Source: Treponema sp.
GTDB taxonomy: Bacteria; Spirochaetota; Spirochaetia; Treponematales; Treponemataceae
DNA: 64,000 nucleotides
Direction of reading: 5' to 3'
Assembly (NCBI GenBank): GCA_017645785.1
Contig: JAGCNW010000019.1
Span: forward strand, 186,001-250,000
The position numbers were made by a program, and so were the translations under genes. The notes below the pieces were generated by a model. The model was not told the origin of the DNA. It saw nothing but the letters and a program-made list of their open reading frames with translations, and did not search any database. Below, in pieces: positions 26,012 through 33,694 of the stretch. Numbering within the stretch: the first letter of the stretch is position 1; every line of letters begins with the position of its first letter.

Positions 26012-26773
26012 ATGAAAAAAGGCTTATTTGTCCTTGCCAGTCTGTCTCTCCTTTTGGCCTTCGGTTCAACGGCGTTCGCCCAGCCGAACACTAAAAGCGT
26101 AGTGACAATAACTATCGATAATTTTGACAAAATTGGCAGCCAGGAATTGCCAATGTGGGAAAAGGGAAAGTGGGTGAGAACCAGTTGGGATTGGGCCGTT
26201 CAGGCCAGCCGCTTTGTGACTGAAGGCTACCCGATCAAGTCTACTTTCGAGGCTATCCCCAACTCATTGAGAGTTCTCCGCACGGACGAAGACAAGGCCA
26301 CTGTTTTGGGCCTTAAGACCAAGTTCAACCGCAAGGGCGACAACTGGTTCGAGCTTTATCCCACAAAGGACGACAAGCCCTTTGAGATTCCTCTTGAAGG
26401 AACCGTAACCCACTTTGACTTCTGGGTTTGGGGCGCTCACTACTTGTATTTCTTGGATATGCTCGTTCGCGACGCGGACGGAACCGTTCACATCCTTCCT
26501 GCCGGAAACTTGGCTTTTGACGGATGGCGCAACATCATCGTAAAGGTGCCCGGCTACATTCGCCAGCATTCGCGCTTGAGAAGCGGCCCCGCCAAGATGA
26601 CTTTTGTAGGCTTCCGCGTAACAACGGATCCCGCCGAGTACGTTGACGATTTTATGGTTTACTTTGACGACCTTAAGTACACTACATACACGCTTTCTAA
26701 CATCTTTGACGGCTATGAATTGCAGGACGCCGACTTTGGCGACGAGGGCGACGGCTCAGGAGAAAAGAAATAA
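26012..26773 (+). CDS. flaA: flagellar filament outer-layer (sheath) protein, FlaA family
   Basis: 253 residues with a cleavable signal peptide ending TAFAQPNTK. The body has the FlaA layout: VVTITIDNFDKIGSQ, a Trp-rich stretch (WVRTSWDWAVQA), FDFWVWGAHY, FDGWRNIIVKVPGYI and a C-terminal VYFDDLKYTTY. FlaA proteins coat the core of the spirochaete periplasmic flagellum. The C-terminus is very acidic. Its TAA shares one base with the ATG of a second flaA-like gene, so the two are coupled and probably made together. Confidence 0.88.
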   Translation: MKKGLFVLASLSLLLAFGSTAFAQPNTKSVVTITIDNFDKIGSQELPMWEKGKWVRTSWDWAVQASRFVTEGYPIKSTFEAIPNSLRVLRTDEDKATVLGLKTKFNRKGDNWFELYPTKDDKPFEIPLEGTVTHFDFWVWGAHYLYFLDMLVRDADGTVHILPAGNLAFDGWRNIIVKVPGYIRQHSRLRSGPAKMTFVGFRVTTDPAEYVDDFMVYFDDLKYTTYTLSNIFDGYELQDADFGDEGDGSGEKK

Positions 26774-27504
26774 TGAAAAAGATAATTTTTACCGCATTGA
26801 CAATATTCTTGGCCGCGGGCCTTGCGTTTGCCCAGGCCGACAGCCAAGGAAACTCAAGTTTGGCCGACCCCAACCCCAACAATGTTGGAGCCGATTCAGC
26901 CGCCAGCGCCTTGCGCGAAGTTTCTTTGGAAAAGTTTGAGCGCGACGGAGCGTGGAACATTCACATTTCTCCGGACGCCGGCATTGCCAACATCCGCTTG
27001 TTTGAAGGCGCTCCCGCCGCCAAACAGCCCCTCGAAGGCGAAGAAGAGCAGACTGACACCCACGCTTTGGGTTGCAAAATCCAGTTCTATCGCCGCGGAG
27101 TCAACTCGATCTACATCACAGCCGTTCGCCCGATTCCGATCGAAGGAATTACAAAGACAGTAAGCGTTTGGATTGCCGGACGCAACCAGAACCACGACAT
27201 TTACCTCTTGGTTCAGGACTATTTTGGACACGACTTTGAGTTGTACCTCGGAAACCTCGGATTCAGCGGCTGGAAGCGCCTTTCAACAGCGGTTCCGCCC
27301 AGCGAAGACGGAGAGCACGGAATCGTTCAGTCTAGCGCCTATCATGGAGACAGGCCTGGACTTCGCATCCGCGGCTTCAGAATCGACTGCAACCCGATGC
27401 TTGCCCGCGGTACATACTTTGTTTACTTTGACGACCTTCGCGCTGTAACCGACCTTTACGACATGGAAAACCGCGACGAAGACGACATGGTTGACAACTG
27501 GTAA
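26773..27504 (+). CDS. flaA: second FlaA-family flagellar sheath protein
   Basis: 243 residues with a signal peptide ending AFAQADSQ. The same landmarks as the upstream paralogue are seen in the same order: SLEKFERDGAWNIHIS, TKTVSVWIAGRNQNHDIYLL, FSGWKRLSTAVPPS, RIRGFRIDCNP and VYFDDLRAVTDLY. Overall identity to its neighbour is low, so this is an old duplication. It probably forms the sheath together with the first. A Rho-independent terminator follows. Confidence 0.87.
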   Translation: MKKIIFTALTIFLAAGLAFAQADSQGNSSLADPNPNNVGADSAASALREVSLEKFERDGAWNIHISPDAGIANIRLFEGAPAAKQPLEGEEEQTDTHALGCKIQFYRRGVNSIYITAVRPIPIEGITKTVSVWIAGRNQNHDIYLLVQDYFGHDFELYLGNLGFSGWKRLSTAVPPSEDGEHGIVQSSAYHGDRPGLRIRGFRIDCNPMLARGTYFVYFDDLRAVTDLYDMENRDEDDMVDNW

Positions 27505-27538
27505 TCCAGCGCCGCGCGTAAACGTGTGACGCATGCAA

Positions 27539-27569
27539 AAGCCGCCCGACAATCGGACGGCTTTTTTAT
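27539..27569 (+). terminator. Rho-independent terminator after the flaA pair
   Basis: GCCGCCCG (27541-27548), loop ACAAT, CGGACGGC (27554-27561), one mismatch in the stem, then a run of six T. It is preceded by AAAA. It closes the two-gene flaA transcript. Confidence 0.88.
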
Positions 27570-27579
27570 TGGGGGTATT

Positions 27580-27655
27580 GCGGCGCGATAATCTTATTCG
27601 CGCCGCAAAACGGCTGAGTCAAGGCCTTGAGCGCAGCGCGCCTTGACCAGACGTA
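27580..27655. repeat. composite intergenic repeat before the superoxide dismutase gene
   Basis: Hairpin GCGGCGCGA (27580-27588) with TCGCGCCGC (27598-27606), then AAAA, GAGTCAAGGC and GCGCAGCGCGCCTTGA. The same order of modules is present at 12090-12155, where the hairpin loop differs but the stem is nearly the same. GTCAAGGC and GCCTTGA also pair. Confidence 0.75.
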
Positions 27656-27664
27656 GGAGAATAT

Positions 27665-28282
27665 ATGTTTGAACAAGTGAAATTGGATTTTGATTACGGG
27701 GCCTTGGAGCCTACGATTGACGCTTTGACGGTTGAGACCCATTACTCAAAGCACCACGCGACTTATACCAAGGCTTTTAACGAGGCCGCCGAAAAGGCAG
27801 GCCTTGCGTCAAAGACCGCCGAGGAAATTTTGGCCAGCCTTGATTCTGTCCAGGACGAAGCTTTGCGCAAGGCCTTGCGCAACAACGGCGGCGGCTACTG
27901 GAACCACAACTTGTATTTTTCAACGCTCGGCCCCAATGCAGGCGGCCAGCCGACTGGCGCTTTGGCCCAAAAGATTAACGAGGCCTTCGGTTCCTTTGAA
28001 GCGTTTAAAGAAAAGATTTCGGCTCTTGCCGTAAGCCAGTTTGGTTCCGGCTGGGCATGGCTTAGCGTAAAAAAGGACGGAAGCCTTGTTCTTAGCCAAA
28101 GCGCCAACCAAGACAACCCCATAAGCTTGGGAACGGGCGACACGCCGATTTTCTGCATTGACGTTTGGGAGCACGCCTACTACTTAAAGTTCAAGAACCT
28201 TCGCGCTTCTTATGTGGTCGACTTCTTTAAGGTTGTGGACTGGAGCAAGGTTTCCGCCCTTTACGAGAAAGCGACCCGCTAA
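27665..28282 (+). CDS. sod: superoxide dismutase (Fe/Mn type)
   Basis: 205 residues, standard length, no signal, so cytoplasmic. Metal ligands are His in VETHYSKHHATY, His in GGGYWNHNLYF, and Asp and His in FCIDVWEHAYYLKF. Further family blocks are FGSFEAFKEKISALAVSQFG and SGWAWLSV. It turns superoxide into peroxide and oxygen. Iron versus manganese use cannot be decided from the motifs. GTAGGAG lies before the ATG. Together with rubrerythrin at 47.6 kb it gives an anaerobe a basic oxygen defence. Confidence 0.94.
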   Translation: MFEQVKLDFDYGALEPTIDALTVETHYSKHHATYTKAFNEAAEKAGLASKTAEEILASLDSVQDEALRKALRNNGGGYWNHNLYFSTLGPNAGGQPTGALAQKINEAFGSFEAFKEKISALAVSQFGSGWAWLSVKKDGSLVLSQSANQDNPISLGTGDTPIFCIDVWEHAYYLKFKNLRASYVVDFFKVVDWSKVSALYEKATR

Positions 28283-28291
28283 GCGCCCAAT

Positions 28292-29038
28292 CTATTTTAA
28301 TAGATAATGATAGCCGCGGCCGGAGTGGGGGACGCGGACTATAAGGCCTGTCTCGCGCAAGAGCCAAAGCAAAATGTTGGCGTAAGGCGCGGCGGCCTTT
28401 GTTTCTTTATTTTTCAAAAACATTTCGCGGACGGTCGCGGCGCTAAAGGGCTCGGCGGCTTTTCCGCGATTTTTTTTTGCCTGCAGCATTTCCTTTGGCA
28501 AAAGGCCCAGCCAGTCCTTTTTCCCGCAAAGCTTCCAGCTTGTTCCAATTGTCAAAAGGGCCTTTCCTTCTTTTTGCCAGGCCTTTTTAAAGCGGCGCCG
28601 GCCGTTCTTTGACTGCTGGGCTTGGTCCAAGACAATTCTTTTTTCTTCTATTGAAATTTCAGGGCAAATGACGCTAAGCTTTTTGTCCAACAAAAATTCC
28701 TTTAGGCCTGTAAACTCCCTAAGCTCCGAGTAAAGGCTTTCTTTTTTGGGGCTTTTTCGGCGGGAGACAAGGCCGCCGCCTGGGAGACGGCTTTCTATTA
28801 TTTTTTCTTTTATTATAGGGTGAACGATTGTAACGCGGCGGCCGATTTTTAGGAGGCCTTGGATTTTTTCTTTTAAGGCGCCGACGTTCTTTGTTTGGAT
28901 TTCAACAATTCCGCCGTCGGGACAGACCAAGTCGCATATCCACCGTTCCACCTGGACCTCTTCTTGGGCCGAAAATTGCACAGCGTAGAATGTCTTTAAC
29001 GCCTTGTGGAGCTGGCTCTCGTTCAGGGTATTTATCAT
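28292..29038 (-). CDS. unknown protein, possible PD-(D/E)XK nuclease-like fold
   Basis: 248 residues. The N-terminal 80 residues read like a PD-(D/E)XK core: an early Glu in LHKALKTFYA-adjacent helix, ERWICDLVCPDGGIVEIQTK with an Asp and then E-I-Q-T-K where the catalytic E-x-K usually lies, and a following helix GALKEKIQGLLKIG. Gln in place of the first Lys is found in some family branches, but activity is uncertain. The C-terminus (about residues 185-248) looks like a winged helix. No neighbour suggests a restriction system. A promoter ending 5 nt before the ATG predicts a leaderless message. The fold call is inference. Confidence 0.6.
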   Translation of the reverse strand: MINTLNESQLHKALKTFYAVQFSAQEEVQVERWICDLVCPDGGIVEIQTKNVGALKEKIQGLLKIGRRVTIVHPIIKEKIIESRLPGGGLVSRRKSPKKESLYSELREFTGLKEFLLDKKLSVICPEISIEEKRIVLDQAQQSKNGRRRFKKAWQKEGKALLTIGTSWKLCGKKDWLGLLPKEMLQAKKNRGKAAEPFSAATVREMFLKNKETKAAAPYANILLWLLRETGLIVRVPHSGRGYHYLLK

Positions 29039-29043
29039 ATAAA

Positions 29044-29072
29044 ACTATACAAATATTTTGCTATTTTGTGAA
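29044..29072 (-). promoter_or_regulatory. promoter of the nuclease-like gene, predicted leaderless
   Basis: On the minus strand, -35 TTCACA (29072-29067), 17-bp spacer, -10 TATAGT (29049-29044), then 5 nt to the ATG at 29038. There is no Shine-Dalgarno sequence. It is divergent from the mraZ promoter about 40 bp away. Confidence 0.62.
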
Positions 29073-29111
29073 AAATTTCTTCTTTTTTTTCATTATCGGC
29101 GCTTTTTTTAG

Positions 29112-29139
29112 TTGACATTATCAAATTTTGGGGTAAAAT
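29112..29139 (+). promoter_or_regulatory. sigma70 promoter of the division cluster (PmraZ)
   Basis: Perfect -35 TTGACA at 29112-29117, 16-bp spacer, -10 TAAAAT at 29134-29139. The predicted start lies near 29146, immediately before the first of four MraZ-type repeats. Confidence 0.78.
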
Positions 29140-29148
29140 AGTCATAAA

Positions 29149-29182
29149 GTGGATTTTTGTGGTAAAAAGTGGAAGTTAGTGG
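29149..29182 (+). promoter_or_regulatory. MraZ operator: four GTGG repeats at 10-bp spacing
   Basis: GTGG occurs at 29149-29152, 29159-29162, 29169-29172 and 29179-29182, exactly one helical turn apart, ending 1 nt before the mraZ ATG. MraZ is known to bind arrays of short G-rich repeats at this spacing upstream of its own gene. The array covers the transcription start and the whole leader, so binding should repress the cluster. Confidence 0.85.
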
Positions 29183-29183
29183 C

Positions 29184-29627
29184 ATGAACTTGTTGACTGG
29201 CGAGTATTCGACAACATTGGACGAAAAAGGAAGAATCTCTCTTCCGGCCAAGATAAAGGCCGCCATTGATTGCGGTTCTTTGGTTGTGACTCGCGGCTTT
29301 GACAAATGCCTTTGGCTTTTTACTCCCGACGAATGGGAAAAAATCAGCTCTTCTGTAATGGAAAAAGCGTCGCCCTTCAATCCGCAGCACCGTTCGGTTT
29401 TGAGACACTTGATCTCGCCGGCCACGGACATTGAGATTGACAAGAGCGGCCGTCTTTCTATTGGCCAGACCTTGCGCGAAAGCGCCGGTTTGACAAAAGA
29501 GTGCGTGCTTTTGGGCGTCAACAAGTACATGGAACTTTGGGACGCGAAGACTTACGAAGAGTACTTGGAGGCCAACGCTTCTTCGATTGACGGAGCGGCC
29601 GAAGAGCTGGGCGCGATTGTTTTTTGA
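29184..29627 (+). CDS. mraZ: transcriptional regulator MraZ
   Basis: 147 residues from the ATG at 29184; an in-frame GTG at 29169 is inside the operator and was rejected. The two SpoVT-AbrB/MraZ repeats are clear: GEYSTTLDEKGRISLPAKIK near the N-terminus and DIEIDKSGRLSIGQTLRESA in the second half. MraZ is a DNA-binding oligomer that controls the division and wall cluster. No ordinary ribosome site is seen; the last GTGG repeat sits where one would be. First gene of an eight-gene cluster. Confidence 0.93.
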   Translation: MNLLTGEYSTTLDEKGRISLPAKIKAAIDCGSLVVTRGFDKCLWLFTPDEWEKISSSVMEKASPFNPQHRSVLRHLISPATDIEIDKSGRLSIGQTLRESAGLTKECVLLGVNKYMELWDAKTYEEYLEANASSIDGAAEELGAIVF

Positions 29628-29664
29628 TAACTAGCCATCAGGGCTTGATATAAAGGGTGGGAAA

Positions 29665-30657
29665 ATGACGCCGGTGCATGTTCCGGTTCTCTTGGCGGAA
29701 TGTTTGGAGGAACTTTCGCCAGTCGGAGAGCCGTTTGAAAAAGACGCTTTTATGATTGACTCGACCTTAGGGGAAGGCGGTCATAGCGAAGCGTTCTTAA
29801 AAATGTATCCGGCCTTGAAAATTTGCGGGCTTGACGCTGACAAGGCAATCCAGGCTCGCGCGAAGGAAAGGCTTTCTGTCTTTGGAGACAGGATGTCTTT
29901 TTACAACGGGTGGTTCAACGATTTTTATTCTGACTATCCCGAAAATTTGCCTAAGCCGAACTTGATTTTGTTCGACCTGGGCATTTCGATTTTTCATTAC
30001 GAATTGTCCGGCCGCGGCTTTTCGTTTAGGAATGACGAACCTTTGGACATGCGCCTTGATTCGTCAAAGGGGAGGAGCGCGGCTGACATCGTGAACGAAA
30101 GTTCCGAGCGCGACTTGGCCGACTTGATTTACCTTTACGGCGAAGAAAAGTTGAGCCGCCGCATAGCCAAGTCGATTGTGGACGCTCGCGCGTCGGCCAA
30201 GATTGAGTCGAGCGCGGCGCTCGTGCAAATTATTAGCGACGCGGTTGGCGGCAGGTACGCGCGCGAAAAGATTCACCCGGCCACAAGGACTTTCCAAGCC
30301 TTGCGCATCGCGGTGAACGACGAGCTGGGGCATTTGCCGAGGGCGCTTTTTGACGCCTTTAACGCTTTGGCCGTCGGCGGAAAAATGGGCGTGATTACAT
30401 TCCATTCCCTTGAGGACAGGATTGTAAAGAACTTTTTCCGCAATTTGGCAAAGGAATGTGTTTGCCCGCCCAACGCTCCAAAGTGCGTTTGCGGCGGAAA
30501 GGCTTGCGCGGCGCTTCTTACAAGAAAGCCGCTTGGGCCGAGCGACAAAGAGATAAAGGAGAATTCTCCTTCCAGAAGCGCCAAGCTTAGGGTTGTGAGA
30601 AAAATTACTGACGCGGGCGAAAATCGCCTGGCTGGTTTGGAGGCGGCGCAAAAATGA
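29665..30657 (+). CDS. rsmH: 16S rRNA m4C1402 methyltransferase
   Basis: 330 residues. MraW/RsmH hallmarks are HVPVLLAECLEEL, the SAM-binding DSTLGEGGHSEAFL, NLILFDLGIS, GRGFSFRNDEPLDMR, FQALRIAVNDELG and VITFHSLEDRIVKNFFR. It methylates N4 of cytidine 1402 in the ribosomal decoding centre. The insert of an alpha-helical domain between the two halves has normal length. The end overlaps ftsL by 4 nt. Confidence 0.94.
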   Translation: MTPVHVPVLLAECLEELSPVGEPFEKDAFMIDSTLGEGGHSEAFLKMYPALKICGLDADKAIQARAKERLSVFGDRMSFYNGWFNDFYSDYPENLPKPNLILFDLGISIFHYELSGRGFSFRNDEPLDMRLDSSKGRSAADIVNESSERDLADLIYLYGEEKLSRRIAKSIVDARASAKIESSAALVQIISDAVGGRYAREKIHPATRTFQALRIAVNDELGHLPRALFDAFNALAVGGKMGVITFHSLEDRIVKNFFRNLAKECVCPPNAPKCVCGGKACAALLTRKPLGPSDKEIKENSPSRSAKLRVVRKITDAGENRLAGLEAAQK

Positions 30658-30941
30658 AAGGCAAGAATCTTGGCTGGAAAATATTTACTATTGTTTGCGC
30701 CATATTGGTTCCGCTGCTTTTCGCGCTCAACGCGATGCAGGCCGCGCGTTACATGAAAGTTCAAAGCGAGGTCAAGGCCCTTGAGCAAAAGCAAGTGGAA
30801 TTGGTCGAAGAAAACAAGCGCTTGATAACGGACATAAGCCTTTTGTCAAGCGGAGAACGGATCGGCAAGATAGCCGAAGAGGAGCTCGGAATGCGCAAGG
30901 CCGAGTCTGAAGAAATTGTGCGCGTTGAAATGCGGCGGTGA
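30654..30941 (+). CDS. ftsL: FtsL-like division protein
   Basis: 95 residues: a short cytoplasmic basic stretch, one membrane segment (FTIVCAILVPLLFALNAM, about residues 10-32) and a periplasmic coiled coil (VKALEQKQVELVEENKRLI) ending with a conserved-looking IGKIAEEELGMRKAE. Size, topology and position between rsmH and the wall genes identify it as FtsL, which with FtsQ and a FtsB-like partner activates septal wall synthesis. Sequence conservation in this family is too weak for certainty. Confidence 0.8.
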   Translation: MKGKNLGWKIFTIVCAILVPLLFALNAMQAARYMKVQSEVKALEQKQVELVEENKRLITDISLLSSGERIGKIAEEELGMRKAESEEIVRVEMRR

Positions 30942-30954
30942 AAGCCGCGAATAA

Positions 30955-30983
30955 AAGCGGCGCTCCGGACTGGGACGCCGCTT
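30955..30983 (+). other. hairpin in the ftsL-murF gap
   Basis: AAGCGGCG (30955-30962) pairs perfectly with CGCCGCTT (30976-30983) around a 13-nt loop, ending 1 nt before the murF ATG. There is no T run after it, so it is not a normal terminator. It replaces the ribosome site that would be expected here and may limit or regulate murF translation. Confidence 0.6.
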
Positions 30984-30984
30984 A

Positions 30985-32484
30985 ATGGGTTTAAAAATGG
31001 GTGGGGAAGATTTTAAGGCCAACAGCCTTTTGACATTTGACGAACTCTTGGAAAGCGTGTACGGAAGGTACGTCGGCTTTGCAGGCGGCGGAGCCAAGGT
31101 TTTTGGCTTTACATCTGTCGCCACAGACTCCAGGAACGTCGAGCCAGGAAGCCTTTTTGTTCCCCTTATTGGCGAAAAACAAGACGGCCACCGATACATT
31201 CCTAATGCCCTCGCCGCCGGCGCGACGGCGGTCTTTGTGACTGATTCCGTTTACCAAGAAAACACAAAGTACTTTATGGACCTTGCGTCCGAAAATTTGA
31301 ACATAACATTCATCGCGGTTGAAAACAATTTGACCGCCTTGCAAAACGCCGCTCGCGCCTACGTTCAAAAATTCCCAAAGCTTATTAAGATTGGAATCAC
31401 TGGTTCCAGCGGAAAGACAACTACAAAAGAAATTTTGGCTTCTATATTAAAAGAAAAATACAATGTAATCGCCACAGAAGGAAACTTCAATTCTGAGACT
31501 GGCTTGCCTCTGAGCGTCTTTAACATTCGCAAGGAGCACGAAGTCGGCGTTTTTGAAATGGGAATGAACCGCAAGAACGAAATCGGCGAGATCGCGCGCG
31601 TCTTGGCTCCCAACTACGCCATCATCACCAATATTGGAAACGCTCACATTGGAATCCTTGGAAGCCGCGAAAACATCGCCGCCGAAAAGAAAAAGATTTT
31701 TAATTACATAAACGAAAAGGGCGCGGCCTTTGTTCCTGACGAAGACGACTTTGCCAATTATTTGCTGGAAGGCGTAAAGGGAAAGCGCGTTCGCTTTGGA
31801 AAGAACGTTCCCGAAAGCGAAAGCGGCGTCCAGTTTATCAGCAATGACGGAATCGGCGGAACCCGCTTTGCCATTGACGGAGTTGAAACCCGCTTGGCAA
31901 TTCCCGGCCTTTACAATTACACGAACGCGCTTGGCTGCGTCGCGCTTGCAAAGGCTTTGGGACTTGCGGCCAAAGAGATTTGCGCGGGCATTCAAAAAGT
32001 TAAGACTGTTGACGGGCGGGGCAATGTGATTGCCATAAATACAAGAAAGAATTCCAAAGGGGAAAGTAAAAAAGTAATGTTGATGTACGATTGCTATAAC
32101 GCAAACCCAGACTCTATGGAAAAGGCTCTTAGCCTTTGCGGCTCGCTCGAAATAAAAGGAAGAATGATTTTTGTTTTGGGCGACATGAAGGAGTTGGGAG
32201 ACGCTTCGGCCGAAGAGCATTCAAGAATCGGCGCTTTGGCAACTTTGTCGAAGCCCAACTTGATTGTTTTTGTAGGTCCCGAGATGGAGAACGGAGCAAA
32301 AGCCGCCAAGCTTTCGGGCTTTGCGAACGTTAAATATTTTCCGACAGCCGACGTGGACAAGGTAAGCTCTTGCATTTTGGAATACGCCAACGACGACGAT
32401 TTTATTTTGCTTAAGGCGTCGCACTCGATGAACTTTGACATGATAGCCCAAAAAATAAGCGCAGGGGAGGAGTTGTCAGCCTAA
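30985..32484 (+). CDS. murF: UDP-MurNAc-tripeptide--D-Ala-D-Ala ligase
   Basis: 499 residues. Mur ligase motifs: N-terminal domain (ATDSRNVEPGSLFVPLIGEK), ATP loop GITGSSGKTTTKEI, VGVFEMGMNRKNEIGEIARV, ITNIGNAHIG with the metal-binding His, VDGRGNVI and DCYNANPDSM in the C-terminal domain. MurF adds D-Ala-D-Ala to complete the peptidoglycan precursor in the cytoplasm. The start is uncertain: ATG 30985 follows a hairpin and has no ribosome site; an in-frame ATG at 30997 is the alternative. ftsW begins 1 nt after the stop. Confidence 0.92.
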   Translation: MGLKMGGEDFKANSLLTFDELLESVYGRYVGFAGGGAKVFGFTSVATDSRNVEPGSLFVPLIGEKQDGHRYIPNALAAGATAVFVTDSVYQENTKYFMDLASENLNITFIAVENNLTALQNAARAYVQKFPKLIKIGITGSSGKTTTKEILASILKEKYNVIATEGNFNSETGLPLSVFNIRKEHEVGVFEMGMNRKNEIGEIARVLAPNYAIITNIGNAHIGILGSRENIAAEKKKIFNYINEKGAAFVPDEDDFANYLLEGVKGKRVRFGKNVPESESGVQFISNDGIGGTRFAIDGVETRLAIPGLYNYTNALGCVALAKALGLAAKEICAGIQKVKTVDGRGNVIAINTRKNSKGESKKVMLMYDCYNANPDSMEKALSLCGSLEIKGRMIFVLGDMKELGDASAEEHSRIGALATLSKPNLIVFVGPEMENGAKAAKLSGFANVKYFPTADVDKVSSCILEYANDDDFILLKASHSMNFDMIAQKISAGEELSA

Positions 32485-32485
32485 A

Positions 32486-33694
32486 ATGAGCGGATACAAT
32501 TTTTATCCTGACAAACCTCTTTCTCAATACAAAAAAAGCGACACGGGCTTGATCATTTCGATCATTTTGCTTTGGGGCCTTGGAGTCGGCGCCTTGTATT
32601 TTTGCTCTTCCGCTTACAGCGGAAAAATGCTTGGCGGCGAGTTGGCGCTTGTAAAGCGCCAGTTGGTTGCAAGCCTTGTGGGCTTTGTCGGCCTTGCGTT
32701 TTTTGCCTTTGTGCCGCTTTCAAAAATCAGAAAGCTTTTGCCGATTTTGATGTTGGCTACAATAGTTCTTTTGCTCGCGACATTCGTTCCTGCCTTTAAC
32801 GAGGAGAGGAACGGAGCCAAGCGCTGGGTTAAGCTTTTCTTCTTTAGATTCCAGCCGTCAGAGCTTGCCAAGTTCGCCTTGATTTTGTATCTTGCCAACT
32901 TTTTTGACAAGTATCAAAAGCAAAAGGACAGCGACGAAAGGACAGTATTCCCGGCCGTAATGGTCATGACGCTTTTTGTGTCGTTGATTTTTGCCGAAAA
33001 AGATTTTTCGACCGGCTTGTTTTTGTTTTTGATTTGCTTGCTTTTGTTTTTTATAAGCGGAATTAAAACATTGTGGCTGGTTCCGATGGCTGTGATTGGA
33101 CTTCCCGCTTTGGCGATGATGATTGTTTGGGAGCCTTACCGTATGGAACGCATCGCCGGTTACTTGCATCCGGAGCAGTTTGGCCAGGGCGTAAACTACC
33201 AGACCAACGCTTCTTTGCGCGCGATTAGCGCCGGCGGTTTTTGGGGCCAGGGAATCGGAAGCGGATTGGCAAAGCTTTCCAGCATTCCCGAAGTTCAGGC
33301 CGACTATATTTTTGCCGGTTGGACCGAGGCTATGGGCTTTGTGGGCGTGGCGCTCTATTTTATTATTTTGTGCGTTTTTGCCTACCGCGCCTTCAAGGTG
33401 TCGTTTGAGTGCCCCAGCCGTTTTGCGGCGATTGGAACTTTTGGCTGCGCGTCTGCCATCTTGTTCCAGTCTTTGGCGAACGTTGCCGTTGTTTGCGGAG
33501 CGATTCCTTCGACAGGAATTCCGCTTCCGTTCTTTAGCGCGGGCGGTTCGTCGATGATTATCAGCCTCTGCATGTGCGGCTTTATGATTAACGCCGCTCG
33601 CGGAGACGAAGACACAGAAGAAGATTATTATAACGAAAACGATGACAATGAATTAAAAGTTTTAAACGAGGCGGGAGAGTATGAGCGACTATAG
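32486..33694 (+). CDS. ftsW: SEDS peptidoglycan polymerase FtsW
   Basis: 402 residues with about ten membrane segments. SEDS motifs: GAKRWVKLFFFRFQPSELAK, VFAEKDFS-type acidic site in FAEKDFSTGLFLFL, YQTNASLRAISAGGFWGQGI and a C-terminal STGIPLPFFSAGGSSMI. FtsW polymerises glycan strands at the septum and needs a class B PBP partner, not encoded in this window. The acidic cytoplasmic tail (EDTEEDYYNENDDNE) is unusually negative. Overlaps ftsQ by 14 nt. Confidence 0.93.
   Translation: MSGYNFYPDKPLSQYKKSDTGLIISIILLWGLGVGALYFCSSAYSGKMLGGELALVKRQLVASLVGFVGLAFFAFVPLSKIRKLLPILMLATIVLLLATFVPAFNEERNGAKRWVKLFFFRFQPSELAKFALILYLANFFDKYQKQKDSDERTVFPAVMVMTLFVSLIFAEKDFSTGLFLFLICLLLFFISGIKTLWLVPMAVIGLPALAMMIVWEPYRMERIAGYLHPEQFGQGVNYQTNASLRAISAGGFWGQGIGSGLAKLSSIPEVQADYIFAGWTEAMGFVGVALYFIILCVFAYRAFKVSFECPSRFAAIGTFGCASAILFQSLANVAVVCGAIPSTGIPLPFFSAGGSSMIISLCMCGFMINAARGDEDTEEDYYNENDDNELKVLNEAGEYERL

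Noticed and set aside
28292-29038. Restriction-modification system
   Set aside because: Only a single weak nuclease-like protein is present with no methyltransferase or specificity gene nearby.
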